Below the pieces are notes generated by a model. That model did no database searches and was not told the origin of the DNA. It was given only the letters and a program-made list of their open reading frames with translations. Position numbers and translations under genes: made by a program. This document shows positions 1 to 5,405 of a stretch of 9,108 nucleotides of DNA, piece after piece. The stretch spans positions 1 to 9,108 of the forward strand of contig CAAEIG010000196.1 of NCBI GenBank assembly GCA_900755895.1, written 5' to 3'. The DNA is from Clostridia bacterium (GTDB lineage: Bacteria > Bacillota > Clostridia > Oscillospirales > Acutalibacteraceae). The stretch's first letter is position 1, and each line of letters starts with the position of its first letter.

Positions 1-919
1 CCACCGAGTCCGGGTGGTACATCTCTCCGGTGAGGGGTGAGGGGAACATGTAGGGGCTGTCCGGGTGCTTGGAGTGCTCCTGGATCAGTAAGTCCACCGT
101 GGTCTGCGGGATGGACACCAGCCGCACGGAGTTCTCCGTCTTAGGCCGGGTCAGTTCCAGGGAGCCGTCCGGGTTGCGGACGTACTGTTTGCTCACGAAG
201 ATTGTCCTCTGCTGAATATCAAGGTCATCCCACCGCAGGGCTACCAGTTCCCCCTTCCGCAGGCCGCTGACCAGTTCCAGGTAGAACATTGGGAGCAGTC
301 CTCTGGCCTCTGCCGCGTCCAGGTAGGCTTTTATATGCTCCGGGGGCAGGATTTTCATTTCCAGCTTTCGGGGCTTGGGTACAATGCAGTCCTCGCAGGG
401 ATTGCGAGGGATGAGCCGCTCCTTCACCGCACGGTCCAGAGCACAGTGGAGCATCAGGTGGACGCTGTGGACGGTGGTGGTACTCAGTCCTCGGTTTTGA
501 TTCTTTCCGACATGTATTCTGCCGCACTCCAATAACTCTTTGTAGAGCTTCTGCAGGGGCCGTGTGGTCAGCTTTTTCAGTTTAATGCTCCCGATACGGG
601 GAACCGTATACTGCTCGATGATCAACTGGTAGCGGTTGGCTGTGGCAGTGCGCACGTTGGGCTTGGCGTAGAGCTCGTACCAGGCGCGCAGCCAGCTTGC
701 CACGGTGTATTCGTCAGCCGTTCTGCTGACGTCCAGACCGTTGGTCTCCTCCAGTGCCCTCTTGAGTTTTTCCTTGACCTCCGCCTGGGTTTTGCCCAGC
801 ACGTTCTTGATGATCCGCTTGCCGGTTTTGGCATCGTATCCGGCGGTATAGCGTCCCTCCCACCGGCCATCCTTCCGCTTGCGGATATTGCCTTCTCCGT
901 TGGCCCGTTTCTTTGCCAT
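1..919 (-). CDS. Tyrosine site-specific recombinase (integrase), C-terminus beyond window
   Basis: This enzyme catalyses integration and excision of the mobile element by cutting and rejoining att sites through a tyrosine intermediate. The visible 306 residues begin with an arm-binding domain (about 8-55, GNIRKRKDGRWEGRY) typical of Tn916-type integrases. A core-binding SAM-like domain follows (about 72-175), then the start of the catalytic domain with Arg221 in SGLRKGE and the strand lysine Lys260 in RPKTENS. The HxxR, H/W and Tyr residues should lie in the roughly 80-100 residues left of the window. The ATG start at 917-919 is preceded by AAAGGAGG at good spacing, and a promoter-like pair lies just upstream (946-974). 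Family identity is secure from the sequence; the insertion target cannot be told. Confidence 0.95.
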   Translation of the reverse strand, partial: MAKKRANGEGNIRKRKDGRWEGRYTAGYDAKTGKRIIKNVLGKTQAEVKEKLKRALEETNGLDVSRTADEYTVASWLRAWYELYAKPNVRTATANRYQLIIEQYTVPRIGSIKLKKLTTRPLQKLYKELLECGRIHVGKNQNRGLSTTTVHSVHLMLHCALDRAVKERLIPRNPCEDCIVPKPRKLEMKILPPEHIKAYLDAAEARGLLPMFYLELVSGLRKGELVALRWDDLDIQQRTIFVSKQYVRNPDGSLELTRPKTENSVRLVSIPQTTVDLLIQEHSKHPDSPYMFPSPLTGEMYHPDSV

Positions 920-943
920 ATTGAGCGCCTCCTTTGCAGCAAC

Positions 944-1015
944 ACAACATACCACACCTACTCGTGGATAGCCATATCAAAAGCTCAGAGTTATCAGACT
1001 GTTATCAATTTGCCC
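944..1015. repeat. Regulatory direct repeat, copy A (upstream of integrase)
   Basis: This 72-bp stretch aligns without gaps to 2993-3064 (constant offset 2049; I count 58 of 72 identities). Conserved blocks are ACAACATACCA, TGGATAGCCATA, GAGTTATCAGA and GTTATCAATT; the blocks between them differ. It contains two GTTATCA iterons (990-996 and 1001-1007) whose starts are 11 bp apart, about one helical turn, suggesting a cooperative protein-binding site on one DNA face. Confidence 0.85.
946..974 (-). promoter_or_regulatory. Probable promoter of the integrase gene
   Basis: On the minus strand, TGGCTA (969-974) and an extended -10 TGG-TATGTT (-10 hexamer at 946-951) are separated by 17 bp, placing the start site about 20 nt before the integrase ATG. 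The same pair with the same spacing occurs upstream of mobC (2995-3023). Between the two copies the hexamers are conserved and the spacer is not, which is the pattern expected of a promoter. The -35 is a weak match to consensus, so an activator is plausible. Confidence 0.5.
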
Positions 1016-1111
1016 GGGAGGAAATCTCTTTGCCAACGGCGTATCATTTTCTGCTTGGGTAGGAAGTCCTTCTCTTTGTTTATAGCGGCGCAAGATCTGA
1101 GGGGGTGGCTG

Positions 1112-1154
1112 AAAAGGGCCAGGCCCCGCACCGGCTTTTGGCGTGGGGCCTGGC
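1112..1154 (-). terminator. Rho-independent terminator after the relaxase operon
   Basis: GCCAGGCCCC (1118-1127) and GGGGCCTGGC (1145-1154) form a perfect 10-bp stem. On the minus strand the stem is followed by CCCTTTT (complement of 1112-1117). It lies 7 nt past the relaxase stop codon and before the integrase control region, so it should separate the two transcripts. Confidence 0.65.
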
Positions 1155-1160
1155 TGCCTG

Positions 1161-1340
1161 TCAACCCATCTGCTGTCCCTCCTCGTGGTCATCGGCCTTG
1201 TGGCCCATAGCGATCTTCTTTGCCTGCTCCTTGGCCAGGGCCTTTCGGTCGCCGTGCCGGGGCCGGGCAGTGGCGTCTATGACTTCCGCTTCAGTGCTGT
1301 CCTCCAGCCTGGCCAGCAGATGAACGATCTGCTCCGTCAC
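1161..1340 (-). CDS. Possible 59-residue protein coupled to the coiled-coil gene, sharing frame with the relaxase 3' end
   Basis: A GTG codon at 1338-1340 overlaps the TGA of the preceding coiled-coil gene (1337-1339) as GTGA, the classic layout for translational reinitiation. The product would start VTEQIVHLLARLEDSTEAEV and end in a charged tail (KALAKEQAKKIAMGHKADDH). It looks like a normal folded or helical peptide, unlike the Gly/Ala/Pro-rich translation just upstream in the same frame. It is also the last 59 codons of the open relaxase frame, so it may be a separate protein, the relaxase C-terminus, or both. I do not recognise a family. There is no strong ribosome binding site, as expected for coupled reinitiation. 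Confidence 0.45.
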   Translation of the reverse strand: MTEQIVHLLARLEDSTEAEVIDATARPRHGDRKALAKEQAKKIAMGHKADDHEEGQQMG

Positions 1341-2609
1341 AGAAGCAGCCGCCACATCAGGCCGCTGACCGCCGCTGACAGGATGCCCGATGCCAGGAGT
1401 GTCAGGAGGATCTTGCCCTGGAAGCGGGCCGAGGCCTCGTCCCAGTTCCTGCGGAACTGCTCCTCCAGCTCGGAGAGCCGCCTCATAAATTCTTCGCGCC
1501 GCTTCCCAGCCTGTCTCTCCTCCTCCTTCATCTCGGAGACCGTCTGCCGCAGATCCTGACAGATCTCCTGATGGATCTTGTCGGCCCGCGCCAGCCAGTC
1601 CGTCAGATGCTCCTCCGTGGCCAGCGGTTCCAGACTCTTTTTGGTAGCCAGAGTATCCATCCCGGCCCGGATAGTCTCCTGGAGCGCCAGGGTGCTCCGC
1701 AGGACCTGCTCCAGGCGCTCCACCGTCTGAAGCGGCATGGTGTAGAGGATGTTGGCCTGCTGGCCCGTCAGGGTTGGCATGGTTTGTGACACCTTCTGCC
1801 TCTGCTTCAGGGCGTCCAGTGCGCTGTTGCGCTGCTCGCTGCCGGATTCGAAATTCATGCTCCATCTGCTCCTTTCTGAATTTCAGTTCGTGCAATTTGT
1901 CATCTCTGCACTTTTTCCCCGTGGGGGTGGTGTAGGTGATGCTCTTTCGCCCCTCCTCCCAGCGCACCTGATAGCCCTGTTGGTTCATTTCACGCAGGAA
2001 CTCTTCCCGCGTCCCGGCCCGCTTCATGACTTCCTCGATGGCGATGATCAGCTGGAACTTCCAGCTCTCTCCCCGGCTGGCTGCCCGGTATTCCCCTGCC
2101 CGCAGGCCCTGGGTGCGCCGATCCTGTTGGTATGGCTTCAAGGTGCTGAGGCCGTGCTCCTCGCAGAGCTGGTCGCTGACCTTCCGCATCTGCTCCAGAG
2201 TGTTGGGCGTGAAGTGCAGCTTTTTCCCGGTGTCCGGGTGAACCGAGTTGACGATCAGGTGGGAGTGCAGGTGTTCCGTGTCCATGTGCGTGGCCACCAG
2301 CACCTCGCAGCCTGGGAAGAACCGCTCCGCCAGTTCTTGAGCGATTTGGTGCGCTTCTTCAGGTGTGACTTCTTCCTTGGGTGAGAAGGACTGGACGTAC
2401 TGGTAGAAGAAGATCCCATCGGCCTTTCCATAGAGATTCTTGGTAGCCATGAAACTTTTCTGTGCCAGCTCCGGCGTACAGTTTACTCCGGAGAGATAGC
2501 GGCGGCCGGTTTCGTCCATCGTCTTTTTCTCCTGGGACACATAGCGGATCACCCGCCCCATGGCGCCCGCCGTCTGCTTCTGCTCCTTAATGTAGCTGCA
2601 AGTCGCCAG
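1161..2609 (-). CDS. MobP-type relaxase/mobilization nuclease, probable CTG start
   Basis: The relaxase nicks one strand at oriT and stays bound to the 5' end to lead DNA into a recipient. With a CTG start the product is 482 residues. Motif I tyrosine is probably Tyr23 (VIRYVSQ). The metal-binding histidine motif is HMDTEHLHSH at about 108-117, followed by IVNSV. The conserved region ends near residue 251 (EQMEHEFRIRQ). I place the start at 2607-2609 because family N-termini read like M-A-T-x-S-Y-I-K-E-Q-K-Q and this frame gives exactly that from the CTG, with AGGTGAT just upstream. The first ATG (2559-2561) would delete this motif. The start overlaps the mobC end by 23 nt. Residues 252-424 are low complexity and overlap another gene; the working relaxase may be only the first ~250 residues. 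Confidence 0.92.
   Translation of the reverse strand: MATCSYIKEQKQTAGAMGRVIRYVSQEKKTMDETGRRYLSGVNCTPELAQKSFMATKNLYGKADGIFFYQYVQSFSPKEEVTPEEAHQIAQELAERFFPGCEVLVATHMDTEHLHSHLIVNSVHPDTGKKLHFTPNTLEQMRKVSDQLCEEHGLSTLKPYQQDRRTQGLRAGEYRAASRGESWKFQLIIAIEEVMKRAGTREEFLREMNQQGYQVRWEEGRKSITYTTPTGKKCRDDKLHELKFRKEQMEHEFRIRQRAAQQRTGRPEAEAEGVTNHANPDGPAGQHPLHHAASDGGAPGAGPAEHPGAPGDYPGRDGYSGYQKESGTAGHGGASDGLAGAGRQDPSGDLSGSAADGLRDEGGGETGWEAARRIYEAALRAGGAVPQELGRGLGPLPGQDPPDTPGIGHPVSGGQRPDVAAASVTEQIVHLLARLEDSTEAEVIDATARPRHGDRKALAKEQAKKIAMGHKADDHEEGQQMG
1337..1858 (-). CDS. Coiled-coil protein with C-terminal membrane anchor, nested in the relaxase gene
   Basis: This 173-residue ORF lies wholly inside the open relaxase frame but in another frame. 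Its composition is what a real protein shows: long amphipathic helices, a charged coiled-coil segment at about 95-147 (QTVSEMKEEERQAGKRREEF) and a single hydrophobic segment at about 149-169 ending at the C-terminus, giving a tail-anchored topology. AGGAG lies 11 nt before the ATG at 1856-1858. The relaxase frame over the same bases encodes low-complexity Gly/Ala/Pro-rich sequence, so this frame is probably the main coding frame here. I do not recognise the family. From position, an accessory role in mobilization, such as tethering the relaxosome at the membrane, is an inference only. Confidence 0.7.
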   Translation of the reverse strand: MNFESGSEQRNSALDALKQRQKVSQTMPTLTGQQANILYTMPLQTVERLEQVLRSTLALQETIRAGMDTLATKKSLEPLATEEHLTDWLARADKIHQEICQDLRQTVSEMKEEERQAGKRREEFMRRLSELEEQFRRNWDEASARFQGKILLTLLASGILSAAVSGLMWRLLL

Positions 2610-2937
2610 AGGAGATCACCTGCCCTTTCTCTGTGAGTAGACCGTTCAGCGCCTCATAGGTCCTGCCCAGCGCATCCGTCAGTTCCTTTAGGTACACCGT
2701 CTGAATGTGCCCAGTGTGGGCCAGGACGGTGAGCTGGTTCAGGTTTCTTCCCCAGGTGCACAGCTCCGCCAGGATGGGCTTGAGTTCGTGGATCACAAGA
2801 ATCGGCTGTTTCAGTGAAGCCTGGAGCAGGTACTCCTGCTGGCTCAGGCCAGACAGGCGCACCTTCTCCCGAATCTTCTTTACCTCTGCCGGAGTGACCC
2901 GGAAGGCGATCACCTGGTTTCTGGTTCGGACTGCCAT
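2587..2937 (-). CDS. mobC: MobC-like relaxosome accessory protein
   Basis: This small 116-residue protein precedes and overlaps the relaxase gene, the usual place for MobC. MobC proteins bind oriT DNA and help the relaxase open the nick region. The N-terminal part (RNQVIAFRVTPAEVKKIREK, 6-25) resembles the ribbon-helix-helix start of the family. It is followed by SGLSQQEYLLQASL and the GRNLNQLTVLAHTG segment (63-76), a recognisable MobC motif (NLNQ). GGAGGTG lies 7 nt before the ATG at 2935-2937. A promoter and iteron block sits directly upstream (2995-3064), so autoregulation by binding to the oriT or promoter region is plausible. Identification is by motif and context. Confidence 0.88.
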   Translation of the reverse strand: MAVRTRNQVIAFRVTPAEVKKIREKVRLSGLSQQEYLLQASLKQPILVIHELKPILAELCTWGRNLNQLTVLAHTGHIQTVYLKELTDALGRTYEALNGLLTEKGQVISSGDLQLH

Positions 2938-2955
2938 GTTCCATCACCTCCGCAT

Positions 2956-3030
2956 AAAAATTTGGTATGCCGCCGCTCCCATTCCGGGAACGACAACATA
3001 CCAAAAATTTTTGTGGATAGCCATACCAAA
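2956..3030. other. Candidate oriT or operator: competing inverted repeats upstream of mobC
   Basis: TTTGGTATG at 2961-2969 is complementary to CATACCAAA at both 2997-3005 and 3022-3030, so two mutually exclusive stems are possible. The first can be extended by an A-tract (2956-2960) against a T-tract (3008-3012) across a 2-nt bulge. A small TTCC-G-GGAA palindrome lies in the loop. Inverted repeats just upstream of mobC are the usual setting of oriT in mobilizable elements. The nick site cannot be identified from sequence alone. Confidence 0.4.
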
Positions 3031-3064
3031 CGGACGGAGTTATCAGAAAGTTATCAATTGGCCC
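2993..3064. repeat. Regulatory direct repeat, copy B (upstream of mobC)
   Basis: This is the second copy of the 72-bp element at 944-1015, aligned without gaps. GTTATCA iterons lie at 3039-3045 and 3050-3056, again 11 bp apart. This copy overlaps an inverted-repeat cluster (2961-3030) that copy A lacks. Confidence 0.85.
2995..3023 (-). promoter_or_regulatory. Probable promoter of the mobC-relaxase operon
   Basis: TGGCTA (3018-3023) and TGG-TATGTT (-10 hexamer at 2995-3000) are separated by 17 bp on the minus strand, identical in hexamers and spacing to the integrase promoter at 946-974. The predicted transcript starts about 50 nt before the mobC ATG. Confidence 0.5.
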
Positions 3065-3100
3065 CGCGGGGCAGAAAAAGTGGGCGCGGGCTTCTGCCCG

Positions 3101-3139
3101 AAAAAGGCGTTTGGCAGCCGCTCGCGGCAAGCCAAACGC
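3101..3139 (-). terminator. Terminator-like hairpin with T-run (minus strand)
   Basis: GCGTTTGGC (3107-3115) pairs with GCCAAACGC (3131-3139), enclosing an inner GCCG/CGGC stem (3117-3120 and 3125-3128). On the minus strand the hairpin is followed by CTTTTT (3101-3106). It would stop transcripts arriving from higher coordinates just before the mobC promoter. Alternatively it may be part of the oriT region. Confidence 0.6.
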
Positions 3140-3402
3140 TCTGCTTGCCCCACCCGTGGGTGGGTAAAATCGCCCTCCTCAACCTGTTGCTGGTGACGGC
3201 CACAGGTGCCCCTCCGCACGGCAGGGAGATGAGGCAATTTATTTTTCCTGCTTTTTCTTTCGTCCCTCGGTTCCGTGCAAAAAGGGCCGGAAGCCTTGTG
3301 CCGCAGCACCTCCCACAGTTGGTCCACACTGGCCTGAACTTGCTGGGAGGGGCAGGGACTCTGCCCCTCCCGCAATCAGGGCACACAGCGGCCCACAGGC
3401 GG

Positions 3403-3501
3403 TCACGCGGGGGGTTCCTGCTTTTGCAGGAGTTTTGCCGCCCGCTGGCGTTCTGCGGTCAGTTCCAGTTCCACCAGCTGCCGCCGGTAAAATGCGTCCA
3501 T
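3403..3501 (-). pseudogene. Short helical ORF, possible remnant of a larger gene
   Basis: From the ATG at 3499-3501 the frame encodes 32 residues starting MDAFYRRQLVELELTAERQR, a well-formed amphipathic helix with normal codon use, ending in TGA at 3403-3405. The frame stays open for 12 more codons upstream (SIKPGYTILPIRQA) without a start codon before an in-frame TGA, and there is no good ribosome binding site. It could be the surviving 3' end of a decayed accessory gene or a chance open frame. Confidence 0.3.
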
Positions 3502-3558
3502 TGCCTGCCGGATGGGCAGGATGGTGTACCCAGGCTTGATAGATCAAGTCGGACATAA

Positions 3559-3605
3559 GCACATTGCATGCGTAAAACAATTTGTGCTCGCACATATTGC
3601 ACATG
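3559..3605. repeat. Imperfect direct repeat GCACAT-TTGCA-ATG
   Basis: GCACATTGCATG (3559-3570) and GCACATATTGCACATG (3590-3605) share most bases with small insertions. A TGTGC/GCACA dyad lies between them. The block is more AT-rich than its surroundings and sits just downstream of the cassette terminator, possibly a junction or protein-binding region. Confidence 0.4.
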
Positions 3606-3624
3606 GTATTTCTGAAAAATACCC

Positions 3625-3657
3625 AAAAAAGGAGGACGAGTCGGTCACTCGCTCCCC
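3625..3657 (-). terminator. Rho-independent terminator of the six-gene cassette
   Basis: On the minus strand GGGGAGCGAGT and ACTCGTCCTCC form an 11-position stem (one mismatch, two G-U pairs) with loop GACCG, followed directly by TTTTTT (complement of 3625-3630). It lies 9 nt past the stop codon of the XRE gene and closes the operon. Confidence 0.75.
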
Positions 3658-3666
3658 GCCACACCG

Positions 3667-3945
3667 CTACTGGGCACGGCGAAAACTGATGACCAGCTCG
3701 TCCAGAGGACAGACATACAGCTCTGCCAGGAACACAATATGTTCCAGGGATGGAGTCCGTTTTCCGGACTCCCAAGCGCTGATGGCATTGCGCGAGACCG
3801 AGCTGCCACCCTCCTCGAACAGTTCAGAGAGCTGTTCCTGAGTCAGGTGGTGAGCACGGCGCATAACGCGCAGCTGCTGCCCGGTGGCCACAGGGTCAGG
3901 GCCCATCAACCAGGCGTGTGTACGGGAGATGGTGAGTTCCTTCAT
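3667..3945 (-). CDS. XRE/Cro-CI family HTH transcriptional regulator
   Basis: This 92-residue DNA-binding protein is probably a dimeric repressor or switch for the cassette that it ends. The HTH_3 domain spans about residues 22-83: GQQLRVMRRAHHLTQEQLSELF, then a recognition helix in SVSRNAISAWESGKRTPS and the closing helices LEHIVFLAELYVCPLDELV. Start choice: the ATG at 3943-3945 has GAAGGAGGG 8 nt upstream; the in-frame ATG 12 codons earlier has no such site. It follows the 151-residue gene by 129 nt and has its own near-consensus promoter (4050-4078), so the regulator can be made separately from the rest of the operon. Family is secure; the operator is not proven, though an 11-bp palindrome near the cassette promoter (8740-8750) is a candidate. 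Confidence 0.93.
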   Translation of the reverse strand: MKELTISRTHAWLMGPDPVATGQQLRVMRRAHHLTQEQLSELFEEGGSSVSRNAISAWESGKRTPSLEHIVFLAELYVCPLDELVISFRRAQ

Positions 3946-4049
3946 AGAGAGTCCCTCCTTCGGCGTGTCGTGGCACAGCAAGTGCCTAACAAAATGAACA
4001 GCGAACGCCAGTTGGGACGAAGAAGGTTGGACTCCTGCGGTTGATGATA

Positions 4050-4078
4050 AGTATAAGCATTTTCCGCCCGCCTGTCAA
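4050..4078 (-). promoter_or_regulatory. Near-consensus sigma-70/SigA promoter for the XRE gene
   Basis: TTGACA (4073-4078) and TATACT (4050-4055) are separated by exactly 17 bp on the minus strand. The TGA stop of the upstream gene (4075-4077) lies inside the -35 hexamer. The predicted start near 4043 leaves a leader of about 100 nt before the XRE ATG, in which I see no riboswitch or strong hairpin. Confidence 0.85.
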
Positions 4079-4530
4079 TCCGAAGGCGGATGCCGCAAGC
4101 CGTCTCTGTGCCCTTTAGAGTCTGTGTGCAGCGCATCTTCCGCTTTCCAGCCGGTCTCGGGGACCAAGCTCGGGTTCTGGATGAGCGCCAGAAAACCGCT
4201 GATCAGATTCTCGGCTTGATGCTTCTCCCCTGCGGCAGGCTGCCGGGCGTAGATGCACAAGTCTCCCTCTCCGGTGTCGGTCAGACCCACCTCCAGCCCA
4301 GGCCGGTTGGGCAGACGGAAGTATAAATGGGTCCTGGACCAGGATGGGGGAGTTTGTCCCACAAAGCGCCACAGGGTGAGGGAGCCGTCTGCTCCGTCTA
4401 GGAGGTCGAAGGTGGGACCTTGTGTTGGAGTGCAGAAGTAGAGCCATCCCTGGGACAAGGGAATGATCCGGTAGGAAATGTTCAGGCGGTGCAGTGTCTG
4501 CTTGACTGGACGGCCAGAAAGGAGCTCCAT
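4075..4530 (-). CDS. Hypothetical protein, 151 residues, alpha/beta character
   Basis: I do not recognise this protein. It is soluble, with no signal peptide or membrane segment. Alternating strands dominate residues 18-95 (SYRIIPLSQGWLYFCTP, SLTLWRFVG, THLYFRLP, GLEVGLTD, DLCIYAR), then a helix (about 104-118, HQAENLISGFLALIQ) and a hydrophilic tail. The strand pattern with a late helix loosely recalls YbjN-like or secretion-chaperone-like folds, which is speculation. AGGAGGTG lies about 11 nt before the ATG, overlapping the end of the M48 gene 20 nt away, so it is cotranslated with the protease. In a cassette carrying a toxin-family nuclease it could equally be an immunity protein or a chaperone/adaptor for the motor. 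Confidence 0.8.
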   Translation of the reverse strand: MELLSGRPVKQTLHRLNISYRIIPLSQGWLYFCTPTQGPTFDLLDGADGSLTLWRFVGQTPPSWSRTHLYFRLPNRPGLEVGLTDTGEGDLCIYARQPAAGEKHQAENLISGFLALIQNPSLVPETGWKAEDALHTDSKGHRDGLRHPPSD

Positions 4531-4550
4531 GGTCTCTTCTACACCTCCTA

Positions 4551-5405
4551 TCAGTTGACACGTCTGGAGGCCGCGAGGGCCTCCAGACGGGCGATTCGGT
4601 TCTCGACAGGGGGGTGGCTGCGATACAGGACCTGGGATAGAGTCAGGCGGCCAGTAACGCCGGGGTCGGCGGCGGAGAGAAAATGCGCCAGTGGAAGGCC
4701 GTATCCCAGGGCAGCGGCATACCGGTCACTTCGGTATTCCCGCCGCCGGCTCACTAAGCCGAACAGGGCCTGATAGGCCGCGGCGATCCCCCATTGGATG
4801 AAACGGAAGAATCTGCCCACTGCCGTGGCAGTTCCCCGAAAGGCCAATACGCCCAGCCAGGAGCGGAAGCCAGTGAAGACCAGAAACAGTAGGAAAACCA
4901 CCAGTACAATCACGAAGGATATGATACTGATAGCGGCTAGTAGCAGGGTAATTGAGACCAGCAGCGCCCGGCTGAACTCTGCGTCCCGGTGAAGAGTGTG
5001 GGAGATTTCATGCGCAAGGACCCCGTTGAGAGCCAGAGGGTCCGCACTGTTTAAGGTGCCTCGGGTGACGCTGATGCAGCCGGCTCCGTAGGCGGTGGCA
5101 TTCAGCGTGTCATCTGGAGACAGGTACAGCTTCAACCGGGCCAGCTTTACGCCGCTGGCTTGCCGGACATCCTGGGCCAGCTGACTCTTGGCGGCCTCCA
5201 GACGCTGGCGCTCCCAGACGGGAAGCCGGTCCCAGCGCACGGCTCCTTCCTGGTACAGACCCAAGTATCCCCCCAACCAGACGTAGAGGGCGGCCACACC
5301 AGTGATCCCGGCGGCGGGACCCCATTCACCCAGCACAGACGAGAGGGTGAGAAAGTCCAAAAGCAGGACAAGCCATACCTTCATAATTCCAGACAGATAT
5401 ATCAT
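4551..5405 (-). CDS. Membrane-embedded M48 family (HtpX/Ste24-like) zinc metalloprotease
   Basis: This integral-membrane endopeptidase probably cleaves membrane or membrane-associated proteins at the cytoplasmic face. Of 284 residues, two N-terminal membrane segments (about 8-25 and 31-52) precede the zinc motif HEISH (132-136). A hydrophobic stretch of one or two segments follows (about 147-178). The third zinc ligand is Glu223 in REYRSD, with Asp227 completing the ExxxD motif. The family's C-terminal SHPPVENRIARLE is at 263-275. All catalytic elements are present and the length matches HtpX proteins. AAGGAGG precedes the ATG at 5403-5405, which overlaps the stop of the upstream gene as ATGA, so translation is coupled. 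HtpX is usually a stand-alone stress gene; here it sits within a motor/nuclease operon, suggesting a dedicated substrate. Confidence 0.94.
   Translation of the reverse strand: MIYLSGIMKVWLVLLLDFLTLSSVLGEWGPAAGITGVAALYVWLGGYLGLYQEGAVRWDRLPVWERQRLEAAKSQLAQDVRQASGVKLARLKLYLSPDDTLNATAYGAGCISVTRGTLNSADPLALNGVLAHEISHTLHRDAEFSRALLVSITLLLAAISIISFVIVLVVFLLFLVFTGFRSWLGVLAFRGTATAVGRFFRFIQWGIAAAYQALFGLVSRRREYRSDRYAAALGYGLPLAHFLSAADPGVTGRLTLSQVLYRSHPPVENRIARLEALAASRRVN

Larger units (their letters stand above)
1..3140. mobile_element. Mobilization/integration module of a Tn1549-like or IME-type element (boundaries not visible)
   Basis: A tyrosine recombinase, a MobP-type relaxase and a MobC protein lie in series on the minus strand with duplicated control regions. 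This is the backbone of an integrative mobilizable element or one end of an ICE. No mating-pore genes (VirB4, VirB6, VirB1-like) are in the window, so the visible part could only be mobilized in trans. No attachment site can be identified: the integrase runs off the left edge and no direct repeat matching an att core is seen. Whether the cassette at 3625-8741 is cargo of the same element is not resolved. Confidence 0.75.
3140..3624. other. Non-coding spacer with structured elements between mobilization module and cassette
   Basis: I find no confident gene here. Visible elements are a CCCACCC/GGGTGGG palindrome (3149-3164), an 11-bp perfect hairpin GGGAGGGGCAG/CTGCCCCTCCC (3345-3355 and 3361-3371, no T-run), a possible small gene remnant (3403-3501), an AT-richer block with an imperfect direct repeat (3559-3605) and a 7-bp hairpin GGTATTT/AAATACC (3605-3623). 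Open frames through this stretch cross the terminator at 3101-3139 or that at 3625-3657 and have irregular composition. Confidence 0.6.

Noticed and set aside
1749..2384. Plus-strand open frame of 211 codons
   Set aside because: It is antisense to the relaxase domain with its histidine motif. Composition is biased and there is no ribosome binding site.
2668..2937. MobC as a generic RHH antitoxin or arc-like repressor
   Set aside because: The NLNQ segment and the overlap with the relaxase gene fit MobC better.
3054..3386. Minus-strand Cys-containing ORF of 110 codons (CPDC and CGRC pairs)
   Set aside because: The CxxC pairs looked zinc-ribbon-like. However, the frame runs through the terminator-like hairpin at 3101-3139, the mobC-side repeat begins within it, there is no good ribosome binding site, and the rest is compositionally random.
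3239..3775. Minus-strand ORF of 178 codons
   Set aside because: It would cross the rho-independent terminator at 3625-3657 and overlap the XRE coding region in another frame. The translation is Gly/Ala/Pro-rich shadow sequence.
4115..4561. Alternative minus-strand frame over the 151-residue gene
   Set aside because: The frame at 4075-4530 has the ribosome binding site and a regular strand/helix pattern. The alternative is Arg/Pro-rich and starts inside the end of the M48 gene.
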